A program made the position numbers and the translations under genes. From Paenacidovorax caeni (lineage in GTDB: Bacteria; Pseudomonadota; Gammaproteobacteria; Burkholderiales; Burkholderiaceae_C), in assembly GCF_001298675.1 (NCBI RefSeq), contig NZ_CYIG01000012.1, forward strand, positions 1 to 64,000: a stretch of 64,000 bases of DNA, read 5' to 3'. Positions 24,901 to 36,411 of the stretch are shown here, piece by piece. Below the pieces are notes generated by a model. The model saw nothing but the letters and a program-made list of their open reading frames with translations, was not told the DNA's origin and did not search any database. Position 1 is the first letter of the stretch, and the number at the start of each line of letters is the position of its first letter.

Positions 24901-27900
24901 ATGGGCGCGAAGGCATCTTCTTTAATCAGATCCTGGATACCGGGCCTGGCGGTGGCGCTGGTGGGCCTGGCGCTGACCTATGCGCTGGTCCAGCAGCAGC
25001 GCAGCGCCAGCGAGACCATTGCCAACGTGCGCTTCACTGAAGAGGTGCGCTCGTCGGCCAACGCTATCGAGCAGCGCATCGTCGCCTACACCGAGATCGT
25101 CTCGGGCATGCGCGACCTGTTTCTGGTCAATCCGGACCTGGGCTACCGCGATTTCGAGCGTGTCGCGGCCGAGCGTTCGATACGCCAGCGCTATCCCGAG
25201 ATCCGCAATCTCCACTTCTCCCGCTGGGTGCCCACGCAGGGGTTGCCTGCGTTCACGCAGCGCCTGCGCGCCCAGGGGCGCACGGGTGAGCGCGCCCAGC
25301 AGGAGATCCTGAGCCAGCTCACGGACGGGCCCGACCACTACGTCATCGAATACCTCTGGCCCTGGGAGGGCAACGAGCGCATCTGGGGGCTGGACATCAG
25401 CTCGCAGCCAACCAACCTGGCGGCCGTGTTGGCAGCGCGTGCTACGGGCCAGCCCGTCGTGTCGGCACCGTTCGAGCTGCTGCAGGAGAAGGAGCAGCGC
25501 CAAGGTTTCATCCTGCGCGAGCCCATCTTTGCCGAGGGGACGGGCGCGGGCTTCGTCGGCTCGGTCGGTGTTTCCGTGCGGGTCAGCGCCATGCTCGATG
25601 CCATCGCATCAGCGGGTTTCTTCAATGGCGTGGCGCTACGGCTTGAAGATGTGGGCAGCGTGGCCGACAACGCTGCACCCACAACCGCACCCGCGCTGGC
25701 GCCGGCGCTGCTGGGCCAGTTCGGCGTCTGGCCCGACACCTCGGCGGCGCGTGAGCTGCGCGTGCTGCAGGTGCACGACCGGCGCTGGCGCCTGACCTTC
25801 GTGCCCACGCGCTCCATGCTCTCGGACGTGGAGCGCCAGTTGCCTTGGTGGATGGGCAGCGCGGGCGTGGCGCTGACGCTGCTGCTGGCTGTGCTGGCCA
25901 GCCTGCTGGTGCGTGAGCGTGCCCTGGCATTGGGCGAGGCGCAGTCCTCCAACGAAGCCCTGGAGCAGAGCGAGCAGCGTTTTCGCGCGGTGTTCAACCA
26001 GGCGGCGGTGGGCGTGTCGCTCACGCGCGTGGATACGGGCCAGATCCTGCGCGTGAACCAGCGCTACTGCGACATCGTCGGCTACAGCGCCGAGGAGCTG
26101 CTGCAGCGCGACGTGCAAAGCCTGTGCCATCCCGATGACTATGCCGCCAACGAGGCGCAGCTCAAGCGCCTGGCGGCTGGCGACATCACCGCCTTTCACA
26201 TGGAAAAGCGCCTGCTGCGCAAGGGGGGCGACGAGGTCTGGGTCGATCTCACGGTTTCGCCCATCTGGCAGCCTGGCGAGGCGCCGGTCTACAACGTCAG
26301 CGTGATCCAGGACATCACGGGGCGCCGCCGCATGCAGGAGCAGTTGCGCGAAAGCGAGCGCAACTTGCGCGACATCCTCGACCACTTGCCCGTGGGCGTG
26401 CTGCTGGTGCAAGGGGGCGAGCGCATCGTGTTCCGCAACCGCAGTTTCGTGCAGATCACCGGTTACACCGAGCAAGACGTGGACGGCACGCAGCATTGGT
26501 GGGAGCGTGCCTACCCAGACGCGCAGTTGCGCGAACGCACGCGCCGCCATTGGGATGCACTGTGCGACGCGGCGCGCCAGGGCGACGGCAGCATCCGCGC
26601 GGGCGAGTACGACATCACCTGCCGCGATGGGCAGCACCGCATCGTGGACATCTCCGGCGTGCTGCTTGGGGCGGATCACCTGGTGATTTTTGAGGACTTG
26701 AGCGAGCGCAAGGCCGCCGAGGAAGAGGCTACCTACCTGGCCTATTACGACCCCCTGACCGGCCTGCCCAACCGGCGCATGCTGCTCGACCAGGTGCGCC
26801 AGGCCATGGCGACCAGCGCCCAGACCGGGCGCTGCGGCGCGCTGCTCATGCTCGATCTGGACCACTTCAAGACCATCAACGAAACGCGCGGCCACGACTG
26901 GGGCGACATGCTGCTGCGCCAGGTGGCGGAGCGCCTGCGTGCCTGCACGCACGAGGAGCACACCGTGGCGCGCCATGGCGACGACGAGTTCATGGTGGTG
27001 CTGGAATCGCTGGCGGACAACGCGGCAGACGCCGCCGTGCAAGCGCAGGAGGTGGCGCAGCGCATCCAGGCGGCGCTGCGCGCGCCCTACATGCTTGGTG
27101 GCGAGCCCTGGCATGCCACCGTAAGCATGGGCGCGGCCATTTTCCAGGGGCTGGGCGAGAGCGTGGATGACCTGCTCAAGCGCGCCGACCTGGCCATGTA
27201 CCAGGCCAAGGCGGCGGGGCGCGATACGCTGCAGTTCTACGACCCGCGCATCCAGGCTGTGGTGCACGCCCGCGCCGCGCTGGAGCTGGACATGCGCGCG
27301 GGCCTGGAGCAAGGCCAGTTCGAGCTGTTTTACCAGGCGCAGATGGACCACGGCCGCATCACCGGCTGCGAGTGCCTGCTGCGCTGGCGCCACCCGCGCG
27401 ACGGCTTCGTCTCGCCCGCCGCCTTCGTGCCGCTGGCCGAGGAAACCGGCCTGATCCTGCCGCTGGGCGAATGGGTGCTGCAGGCGGCCTGCCGCCAGCT
27501 CGCCGCCTGGGCGCGGCAGCCCGCGCTGGCGCACCTGACGCTGGCCGTCAACGTCAGCCCGCGCCAGTTCCACCAGGCGGCGTTCGTGTCGCAGGTGCTG
27601 GCGGCGCTGGCGGGCTCGGGCGCCGACGCGCGCCATCTCAAGCTGGAGCTGACCGAGGGGCTGCTGCTGCAGGACGTGGAGGACACCATCGCCAAGATGG
27701 TGCAGCTCAAGGGCTACGGCGTGGGCTTCTCGCTCGACGACTTCGGCACCGGCTACTCGTCGCTGTCGTACCTCAAGCGCCTGCCGCTGGACCAGCTCAA
27801 GATCGACCAGGGCTTCGTGCGCGACGTGCTCACCGACCCCAACGACGCCACCATCGCCCGCACCATCGTCGCGCTGGGCACCAGCCTGGGCCTGCACGTC

Positions 27901-28053
27901 ATCGCCGAGGGCGTGGAGACCGAGGCGCAGCGCGAATTCCTCGCGCGCAGCGACTGCCACGCCTGGCAGGGCTACCTGCTGAGCCGCCCGCTGCCCGTGG
28001 CCGAGTTCGAGGCGCTGGTGCTGCGCCAGGAGGCCGACGGCCAAAGCTCCTGA
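24901..28053 (+). CDS. CHASE-PAS-PAS-GGDEF-EAL cyclic-di-GMP signalling protein
   Basis: A membrane protein of 1050 residues. A first membrane segment (about 12-30) and a second (about 316-337, GVALTLLLAVLASLLV) bracket a periplasmic CHASE sensor. Two PAS domains follow (about 360-480 and 485-605), then GGDEF (about 612-775) and EAL (about 795-1045). The diguanylate cyclase signature reads HGDDEF near residue 691 instead of GGDEF, so cyclase activity may be weak or regulatory only. The EAL domain keeps E in ECLLRW, DDFGTGYSSLSYL and KIDQGFV, so it is probably an active c-di-GMP phosphodiesterase. The ATG at 24901 has GGGAG 11 bases upstream. Confidence 0.9.
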   Translation: MGAKASSLIRSWIPGLAVALVGLALTYALVQQQRSASETIANVRFTEEVRSSANAIEQRIVAYTEIVSGMRDLFLVNPDLGYRDFERVAAERSIRQRYPEIRNLHFSRWVPTQGLPAFTQRLRAQGRTGERAQQEILSQLTDGPDHYVIEYLWPWEGNERIWGLDISSQPTNLAAVLAARATGQPVVSAPFELLQEKEQRQGFILREPIFAEGTGAGFVGSVGVSVRVSAMLDAIASAGFFNGVALRLEDVGSVADNAAPTTAPALAPALLGQFGVWPDTSAARELRVLQVHDRRWRLTFVPTRSMLSDVERQLPWWMGSAGVALTLLLAVLASLLVRERALALGEAQSSNEALEQSEQRFRAVFNQAAVGVSLTRVDTGQILRVNQRYCDIVGYSAEELLQRDVQSLCHPDDYAANEAQLKRLAAGDITAFHMEKRLLRKGGDEVWVDLTVSPIWQPGEAPVYNVSVIQDITGRRRMQEQLRESERNLRDILDHLPVGVLLVQGGERIVFRNRSFVQITGYTEQDVDGTQHWWERAYPDAQLRERTRRHWDALCDAARQGDGSIRAGEYDITCRDGQHRIVDISGVLLGADHLVIFEDLSERKAAEEEATYLAYYDPLTGLPNRRMLLDQVRQAMATSAQTGRCGALLMLDLDHFKTINETRGHDWGDMLLRQVAERLRACTHEEHTVARHGDDEFMVVLESLADNAADAAVQAQEVAQRIQAALRAPYMLGGEPWHATVSMGAAIFQGLGESVDDLLKRADLAMYQAKAAGRDTLQFYDPRIQAVVHARAALELDMRAGLEQGQFELFYQAQMDHGRITGCECLLRWRHPRDGFVSPAAFVPLAEETGLILPLGEWVLQAACRQLAAWARQPALAHLTLAVNVSPRQFHQAAFVSQVLAALAGSGADARHLKLELTEGLLLQDVEDTIAKMVQLKGYGVGFSLDDFGTGYSSLSYLKRLPLDQLKIDQGFVRDVLTDPNDATIARTIVALGTSLGLHVIAEGVETEAQREFLARSDCHAWQGYLLSRPLPVAEFEALVLRQEADGQSS

Positions 28054-28102
28054 AAGAATAGCTGCCAGCGCTTTCCTGCAAAGGGCTAGCGCCTGATTTT
28101 TG
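28054..28102 (+). repeat. Dispersed palindromic element, copy 10
   Basis: Reads AAGAATAGCTGCCAGCGCTT, then TCCTGCAAAGGGCTAGCGCC and TGATTTTT. It begins directly at the stop codon of the GGDEF-EAL gene. Confidence 0.92.
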
Positions 28103-28202
28103 CCTGAATGTCAAAACCCGCATGGGGGCCGTGCGCGCGGGGCGGTCACGGTATGATTCAGGGCTTTCCCGACCACGCGCCCCCTTCATACCTGCCTGCC
28201 CC

Positions 28203-31200
28203 GTGCGTCTCCAGTCCATCAAGCTCTCCGGCTTCAAGTCCTTCGCCGAGCCCACCAACTTCATGCTGCCCGGGCAACTGGTGGGCGTGGTGGGGCCGAA
28301 CGGCTGCGGCAAGTCCAACATCATGGACGCCGTGCGCTGGGTGCTGGGCGAGAGCAAGGCCAGCGAGCTGCGCGGCGAGAGCATGCAGGACGTGATCTTC
28401 AACGGCACCACCAGCCGCAAGCCCGCCAGCCGCGCCAGCGTGGAACTCACGTTCGACAACAGCGACCACCGCGCGGGCGGGCAGTGGAGCCAGTTCGGCG
28501 AGATCGCCGTCAAGCGCGTGCTCACGCGCGACGGCAACAGCAGCTACTACATCAACAACCAGCCGGTGCGCCGCCGCGACGTGCAGGACGTGTTCCTGGG
28601 CACCGGCCTGGGCCCGCGCGCCTACGCCATCATCGGCCAGGGCACCATCAGCCGCATCATCGAAAGCCGCCCCGAGGAACTGCGCCTGTTCCTGGAGGAG
28701 GCGGCCGGCGTCTCCAAGTACAAGGAGCGCCGCCGCGAGACGGAAAACCGCCTGGCCGACACGCGCGAGAACCTCACGCGCGTCGAAGACATCCTGCGCG
28801 AGCTGAACGCCAACCTGGAGCGGCTCGAAAAACAGGCCGAGGTAGCCGCGCGCTACCACGGCCTGCAGCAGGACGTGACACTCAAGCAGCACCAGCTCTG
28901 GTTCCTCAAGCGCGCCGACGCCGAGGAAGAACAGAACCGCGTGCGCACCGAGGGCCTGCAGGCCGTGAACGACCTGGAAGCGCGCATGGCCGAGCTGCGC
29001 CACGTCGAGGCCGACCTGGAGGCCATCCGCCAGGCCCACTACGCCGCGGGCGATGCCGTGAACCAGGCCCAGGGCCAGCTCTACGAGGCCACGGCCGAGG
29101 TTGGCAAGCTCGAAGCCGAGATCCGCTACGTGGTCGAAGGCCGCCAGCGTGTCGAGCAGCGCCTGGCGCAGCTGGCCGAGCAGGCTGCGCAGTGGGCCGC
29201 GCGCCGCGAGGAAGCCGCCGCCGAGATGGAAAACCTCGAAGGCGCAGGCATGGACGCCGAGGAGCAGGCCGAGATACTCGCCGCCCAGGTGGAGGAGCAG
29301 GCCGCGCGCCTGCCCGACCTGGAAGATGCGCTGCGCCAGGCGCAGTCGCGCGCCGCCACGCAGCGCGCCGCCGTGGTGCAAGTGCAGCAGCAAATCCAGG
29401 TGCTGGCCGCCGAGCAGCGCAGCATCGACGAACAGCGCCGCCAGCAAGAGACGCGCCACGAGCGCCTGCGCGCCGACCGCAACGCACTGGCTGCACCCGA
29501 TGAGGCCCGTTTGGCGGACTTGCAGGCGCAGCTTGCCAGTGCGCAGGACAGCGCTGAAATGGCCGAGGCCGTGCTGTTCGAGCTGCAGGAGGCCGTGCCC
29601 CAGCTCGACGAAGACCGCCGCACGCGCCAGCAGGCGGTGAACCAGGAGAGCGCGCGCCAGGCCGACCTGTCGGCGCGCATGGAGGCCCTTAAGGCTTTGC
29701 AGGAAAAAGTGAAGGTCTCCGGCAAGCTCCAGCCCTGGCTGGCGCAGCACGGGCTCGATGGTTTGCCGGGCCTGTGGAGCCGCATCCACGTCGAGCAGGG
29801 CTGGGAAAACGCGCTGGAGGCCGCACTGCGTGAGCGCATGGGGGCGCTGGAAGTCGGGCGGCTGGAGAGCGTGCGCGGCTTTCTGGGCAGCGGCGCGCAC
29901 GACGCACCGCCCGCGCGCCTGGCCTTCTACAGCCTGCCGCCCGGCGAAGGTGCCGCCGAGCCGCCTGCGTCTTTGCAACGCCTGTCGGCCCTGCTGCGCG
30001 TGAGCGATGGCGGCTTGCGTGCGCTGCTGGTGCAGTGGCTGCATGGCTGCTACACCGCCGCCACGCTGGACGATGCCCTGGCCCAGCGCGCCAGTCTGCA
30101 GCCGGGCGAGACCATTTACGTACCCAGCGGGCATGCCGTGGGGCCGTACAGCGTGGGCTTTTACGCGCAGGATTCGGAGCAGGCCGGGCTGCTGGCTCGC
30201 GCACAGGAGATCGAGCACCTGGACAAGGAGCTGCGCGCCCAGGCGCTGATTTGCGACGAGGCGCGTACCGCGCTGGTGCGCGCCGAGGGCCAGTACGCCG
30301 ACGCCGCGCAGCGCCTGGTGGCGGCGCGCCGCGAGGCCAGCGAGGCCCAGGCCCAGGCGCATGCCCTGCAGGTCGAAACCCTGCGCCTGGCGCAGCAGGC
30401 CGAGCAGATGCGCGCGCGCAGCCAGCAGATCGATGGCGACTTGGCCGAAGTCACGGCGCAGCTTGACGACCTGCAGGAGCGCAGCGTTGCCGCCGAGGCG
30501 CGCTTCGAGGAGCTCGACATACAGCTCGCCGACAGCCAGGAGCGCGAGGCGCAGCTGGGCGACGCCGTGATCGAAGCCGAGCGCCGGCTGAATGAATGCC
30601 GCGAGCAGCAGCGCGCGCTGGAGCGCCAGGCACAGGAGGCCACGTTCTCGCAGCGCAGCCTGCAGGCGCGCCGGGCCGAACTGTCGCGCACCATCGAGAC
30701 GGCCCAGCAGCAGGCGCGTGCCCTGCAGGACGAGGAGCAGCGCGCGCGCGAGGAGCAGTCGCGCCTGTCCGCCGCCGCTGCGCAGGGCGGCCTGGAGGAC
30801 GCGCTGGCGCTGAAGCTGGCGCGCGAGAAGGCGCTGGGCGAGTGCCGCAGCCAGTACGACGGCCTGACGGCGCAGCTGCGCGCCAGCGACGAGCGGCGCA
30901 TGCAGGCCGAGCGCACGCTGGACCCGCTGCGCCAGCGCATCACCGAATTCCAGCTCAAGGAGCAGGCCGCGCGCCTGGGCCTGGAGCAGTACAGCCAGCT
31001 GCTGGCCGACGCGCAGGCCGACCTGGCGGCCGTGGCGCAGTCCATCTCCGAGGGCAATGTACGCCTGCACGGCCTGCAGGGTGAGATCGACCGGCTGCAC
31101 CGCGAAATCCAGGCCTTGGGCGCGGTCAACCTCGCAGCGCTGGATGAGCTCACGCTGGCACGGGAGCGCAAAACCTTCCTGGACGCGCAGACCGAAGACC

Positions 31201-31730
31201 TGACGCTGGCCATGAATACGCTGGAGGCGGCGATCCAGAAGATTGACGCCGAGACGCGCGAACTGCTCTCGGGCACCTTTGAAACCGTCAACGGCCACTT
31301 CGGCCGCATGTTCCCCGAGTTGTTTGGCGGCGGGCAGGCGCGCCTCATCATGACTGGCGACGAAATCCTCGACGCCGGCGTGCAGGTCATGGCGCAGCCG
31401 CCAGGCAAGAAGAACCAGACCATCCACCTGCTCTCGGGCGGCGAGAAGGCGCTCACCGCCATCGCGCTGGTGTTCGCCATCTTCCAGCTCAACCCGGCGC
31501 CGTTCTGCCTGCTCGACGAGGTGGACGCGCCGCTGGACGACGCCAACACCGAGCGCTACGCCAAGCTGGTGTCGGCCATGAGCCGGGGCACGCAGTTCCT
31601 GTTCATCAGCCACAACAAGATCGCCATGGAAATGGCGCAGCAGCTCATTGGCGTGACCATGCAGGAGCAGGGCGTGTCGCGTATCGTGGCAGTGGACATG
31701 GAGTCGGCCCTTTCCATGGCGGAGCTATGA
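28203..31730 (+). CDS. smc: Chromosome segregation protein SMC
   Basis: Condensin ATPase that organises and separates chromosomes. The 1175-residue protein has Walker A (GPNGCGKSN, about 32-40), long coiled coils interrupted by a hinge (about 500-650), the ABC signature LLSGGEKALTAIAL near 1076 and Walker B with FCLLDEVDAPLDDAN near 1100. The GTG at 28203 gives the family start RLQSIKLSGFKSF; the frame is open further upstream but without similarity. The gene is followed by zipA (40 bases) and ligA, the standard betaproteobacterial order. The scpA and scpB partners are not in the window. Confidence 0.95.
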   Translation: MRLQSIKLSGFKSFAEPTNFMLPGQLVGVVGPNGCGKSNIMDAVRWVLGESKASELRGESMQDVIFNGTTSRKPASRASVELTFDNSDHRAGGQWSQFGEIAVKRVLTRDGNSSYYINNQPVRRRDVQDVFLGTGLGPRAYAIIGQGTISRIIESRPEELRLFLEEAAGVSKYKERRRETENRLADTRENLTRVEDILRELNANLERLEKQAEVAARYHGLQQDVTLKQHQLWFLKRADAEEEQNRVRTEGLQAVNDLEARMAELRHVEADLEAIRQAHYAAGDAVNQAQGQLYEATAEVGKLEAEIRYVVEGRQRVEQRLAQLAEQAAQWAARREEAAAEMENLEGAGMDAEEQAEILAAQVEEQAARLPDLEDALRQAQSRAATQRAAVVQVQQQIQVLAAEQRSIDEQRRQQETRHERLRADRNALAAPDEARLADLQAQLASAQDSAEMAEAVLFELQEAVPQLDEDRRTRQQAVNQESARQADLSARMEALKALQEKVKVSGKLQPWLAQHGLDGLPGLWSRIHVEQGWENALEAALRERMGALEVGRLESVRGFLGSGAHDAPPARLAFYSLPPGEGAAEPPASLQRLSALLRVSDGGLRALLVQWLHGCYTAATLDDALAQRASLQPGETIYVPSGHAVGPYSVGFYAQDSEQAGLLARAQEIEHLDKELRAQALICDEARTALVRAEGQYADAAQRLVAARREASEAQAQAHALQVETLRLAQQAEQMRARSQQIDGDLAEVTAQLDDLQERSVAAEARFEELDIQLADSQEREAQLGDAVIEAERRLNECREQQRALERQAQEATFSQRSLQARRAELSRTIETAQQQARALQDEEQRAREEQSRLSAAAAQGGLEDALALKLAREKALGECRSQYDGLTAQLRASDERRMQAERTLDPLRQRITEFQLKEQAARLGLEQYSQLLADAQADLAAVAQSISEGNVRLHGLQGEIDRLHREIQALGAVNLAALDELTLARERKTFLDAQTEDLTLAMNTLEAAIQKIDAETRELLSGTFETVNGHFGRMFPELFGGGQARLIMTGDEILDAGVQVMAQPPGKKNQTIHLLSGGEKALTAIALVFAIFQLNPAPFCLLDEVDAPLDDANTERYAKLVSAMSRGTQFLFISHNKIAMEMAQQLIGVTMQEQGVSRIVAVDMESALSMAEL

Positions 31731-31770
31731 GGCACGGCATGCGCCGCACTACTACAGAGAACCATCTTCT

Positions 31771-32925
31771 ATGAGTACCTTGCAACTCAGCCTGGCCATC
31801 ATCGGCGGCATCGTGCTGGCGGTCATCGTGGCCTACAACGCCTGGAACACCCACCGCAACACGCCCCGGCGCGCGCTGCCCGAAAGCCGTGACGGCCGGG
31901 AGGGGCAGGAGCCGTCGCTGCCGCCCGAACCGGCGCTGCGCCAAGAGCCGTCGTTTGACGGCGCCGTGGCGCCTGCACCCATGCCGCTGAACGAGCCGAG
32001 CCTGGCGCCCGCCGATCCCGACGTGCTGGCGCAGCAGCACGTACCCACGGTGGACGCACACGATGCGCTGCACATTCCCACCCCGGCACCGGCGCACGAG
32101 CGCCGCCTGCAGCTCGACCCGCTGATCGACGCCATGGCCTCGCTGCTGGTGGAGAACCTGGTCTCTGGCGATGCCGCGCTGGCGGCCTTGCCGCCCACGC
32201 GCCGCGCGGGCAGCAAGCCTTTTGCCATCGAAGGCTTCAACGCCACCACCAAGCTGTGGGAGCCGCCGCAGCCGGGCCAGCGCTACATGGCGTTCCAGGC
32301 CGGGGTGCAGTTGGCCAACCGCACGGGCGCGCTGAGCCAGATCGAGTTCTCTGAATTCGTCGGCAAGGCCCAGGCGTTCTGCGATGCGGTGAATGCCGCC
32401 CCTGAGTTTCCCAATATGCCGCATGAGATTGCCCGCGCGCGCGAGCTGGACCAGTTCGCCGGCGAACACGATGCGCAGCTGTCCTTCATGCTGCGCGCAC
32501 GCCAGGCCGCCTGGAGCCCGGGCTACGTACAGCAGTGTGCTGCCCGCCTGGGCTTCGTGCCCGGCCCCATCGCTGGGCGCCTGGTGTTGCCCAGCTCCAC
32601 CCCCGGCCAGGCGCCGCTGTTGCACCTGGCCTGCGACCAGCATGCGGCCTTGTCCGAGGACCCGGACCAGTCTGCCGTGCGCGATCTGGCGCTGAGCCTG
32701 GATGTGCCCCAGGTGCCGCGCGGCGAGCAACCCTTCGCGCGCCTGCGCGAAGTGGCCACGGCACTGTGCCAGGCCATGGACGGCGTACTCTGCGACCAGG
32801 ATGGCAACCCGCTGCCCGCCATGGCCATGGACGCCATCGCCGCCGACCTGGAGCAGCTCTACGACGTGCTCGACCAGCGTGAGCTGTCTGCCGGATCGGC
32901 GCTGGCGCGCCGGTTGTTCAGCTGA
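31771..32925 (+). CDS. zipA: Cell division protein ZipA
   Basis: Anchors FtsZ to the membrane at the division site. The 384-residue protein has an N-terminal membrane segment (about 5-24, LQLSLAIIGGIVLAVIVAYN), a Pro/Ala-rich linker to about residue 120, and a C-terminal FtsZ-binding domain (about 240-375). The sequence is weakly conserved, as usual for ZipA in this group; the call rests strongly on the membrane topology and its position between smc and ligA. Confidence 0.85.
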   Translation: MSTLQLSLAIIGGIVLAVIVAYNAWNTHRNTPRRALPESRDGREGQEPSLPPEPALRQEPSFDGAVAPAPMPLNEPSLAPADPDVLAQQHVPTVDAHDALHIPTPAPAHERRLQLDPLIDAMASLLVENLVSGDAALAALPPTRRAGSKPFAIEGFNATTKLWEPPQPGQRYMAFQAGVQLANRTGALSQIEFSEFVGKAQAFCDAVNAAPEFPNMPHEIARARELDQFAGEHDAQLSFMLRARQAAWSPGYVQQCAARLGFVPGPIAGRLVLPSSTPGQAPLLHLACDQHAALSEDPDQSAVRDLALSLDVPQVPRGEQPFARLREVATALCQAMDGVLCDQDGNPLPAMAMDAIAADLEQLYDVLDQRELSAGSALARRLFS

Positions 32926-32937
32926 TGGGGCGACTGA

Positions 32938-35082
<2,145 letters not shown>

Positions 35083-35085
<3 letters not shown>

Positions 35086-35140
35086 TTTGATAGCTGCTGG
35101 CGCTTATCCAGCAAGGCTTTTCGGCGATTTTGATGGATAT
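35083..35140 (+). repeat. Dispersed palindromic element, copy 11
   Basis: Reads TGATTTGATAGCTGCTGGCG, then CTTATCCAGCAAGGCTTTTC and GGCGATTTTGA. Its first three bases are the ligA stop codon. It is the closest relative of the copy inside pgeF. Confidence 0.93.
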
Positions 35141-35207
35141 TTCGCTTTGCCGGGCGCTACGGTTTCCGGCAGGCCAAGAAACCGGGGCCTGGACCAGGCA
35201 GCCAGCG

Positions 35208-35266
35208 GTGCTGGCTGCGTGCCCCCTCCCACGCAAAGCGTGAGAGAGGGCACGGGGGTGTTTCTC
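35208..35266 (-). repeat. Second dispersed palindromic repeat, copy 2
   Basis: TGCTGGCTGCGTGCCCCCTC is followed by CACGC-AAA-GCGTG, AGAGAGGGCA and GGGGGTGTTTC. It shares the left flank, the hairpin design and the right flank with 17511-17585; base changes in the stem are compensated (GACGC/GCGTC there, CACGC/GCGTG here), so pairing is kept. It ends two bases before the pcuAC stop. Confidence 0.85.
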
Positions 35267-35267
35267 T

Positions 35268-35741
35268 TTAGTGCTTGTGTCCGCCGTGGTCGTGCGGTGC
35301 GGGAGTGGGGTTCAGCGCGCGCGCCGGGGCTTGTACGTTGACCGTGGTGCGCTTGCCGTCCTTGTCCTCGAAAACCAGGGCCAGCGGGATGTCGTCGCCT
35401 GCCTTGACCTGCTGCGGCAGGTTCATCAGCATGATGTGGTAGCCCCCCGGCTTCAGATCGACGGGCTTGCCCGCGGGCACTTCGATGGCGGGCACTTCGC
35501 GCATTTTCATCACGTTGTCTTGCATCAGCATCTCGTGCACTTCCACCGTGGCGGTCAGCGGGGACGAAGCGCCGACGAGCTTGGTGTCCTGCGCCGACTC
35601 TAGGCGCATGAAGGCGCCGGTGGCCTTCTGCTGCGCCACGGTGGCGCGGACCCAGGCGTCCTTGACGGTGACCTGGGCGTGGGCGGCGCCAGCTGCAGCC
35701 AGGGCGGTGGCAAGGGTGAGTGTGCGGATCAGAGACTTCAT
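35268..35741 (-). CDS. Periplasmic copper chaperone PCu(A)C
   Basis: Carries Cu(I) in the periplasm, mainly for building the CuA centre of cytochrome oxidase. The 157-residue protein has a signal peptide (about 1-22, ending AAGAAHAQ) and the metal site expected of the family: a His-Glu-Met near 69-71, a Met about 10 residues later (DNVMKM) and HIM near 102-104. The C-terminus is His-rich (HDHGGHKH), which may bind extra copper. It is followed by a palindromic repeat and preceded by 56 bases before the NUDIX gene, so the two may be co-transcribed, though nothing links their functions. Confidence 0.93.
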   Translation of the reverse strand: MKSLIRTLTLATALAAAGAAHAQVTVKDAWVRATVAQQKATGAFMRLESAQDTKLVGASSPLTATVEVHEMLMQDNVMKMREVPAIEVPAGKPVDLKPGGYHIMLMNLPQQVKAGDDIPLALVFEDKDGKRTTVNVQAPARALNPTPAPHDHGGHKH

Positions 35742-35797
35742 CGTGTTGCCTTTGCAAAGGAAGTGAAAAAGGGGTGAGGGTGAGGCCGGATGTGGCG

Positions 35798-36346
35798 TCA
35801 TTCGACGTCGATGCAGTGCACGCCGAACGCCCCCGTGCGGCAGTCGGCAAAGTAGCGCAGCAGCGTTTCGCGCACGGTGCGAAAGGCCAGTTCGTCCCAG
35901 GGCACTTCTTCCTCGGTGAACAGGCGCGCTTCCATGGTTTCGTAGCCCGGCGCGAACACATCGCTCAGCAGCGTGGCGCGGTAGAACAGGTGGACCTGGC
36001 CCACGCGCGGCACGTTGAGCAGCGAGAACAGCGGCCCCAGCGTGAACTGTGCGCCGGCTTCTTCCAAAGTTTCGCGGGCTGCGCCCTGGGCGCTGGTTTC
36101 CTGCAGCTCCATGAATCCAGCGGGCAGCGTCCACTTGCCCTTGCGGGGCTCGATGTTGCGCTTGCACAGCAGCACCTTGCCGTCCAGCACGGGTATGGTG
36201 CCCACCACATTGAGCGGGTTCTCGTAGTGGATGGTGTGGCAGGCGGGGCAGACGGCGCGCTCGCGGGTGTCGCCATCGTCGGGAATGCGGTACTCGACGG
36301 CGCTGCCGCAAGTGCGGCAACACCGGATGGTGCGTTGGAACATCAT
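35798..36346 (-). CDS. NUDIX hydrolase with N-terminal zinc ribbon
   Basis: A 182-residue hydrolase of nucleoside-diphosphate-linked compounds. The N-terminal zinc ribbon has CRTC (about 10-13) and CPAC (about 33-36). The NUDIX box reads G-FMELQ-E then REtLEEaGa, matching GX5EX7REUXEEXGU at about residues 76-98. The zinc ribbon places it with the NADH pyrophosphatase-like branch, but the substrate is not certain. Two adjacent ATG codons are possible starts; neither has a strong ribosome site. It is divergent from the DUF2242 gene. Confidence 0.88.
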   Translation of the reverse strand: MMFQRTIRCCRTCGSAVEYRIPDDGDTRERAVCPACHTIHYENPLNVVGTIPVLDGKVLLCKRNIEPRKGKWTLPAGFMELQETSAQGAARETLEEAGAQFTLGPLFSLLNVPRVGQVHLFYRATLLSDVFAPGYETMEARLFTEEEVPWDELAFRTVRETLLRYFADCRTGAFGVHCIDVE

Positions 36347-36411
36347 GGGCTAATTGTGCCGTTGTACGATGCTACGTTTTTCAAACCGTGAAGCAAGGAG
36401 CGTTGGCTGTG

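Noticed and set aside
28158-31613. 1151-codon minus-strand frame opposite smc
   Set aside because: Antisense shadow of a long GC-rich gene; the plus-strand SMC has all expected motifs.
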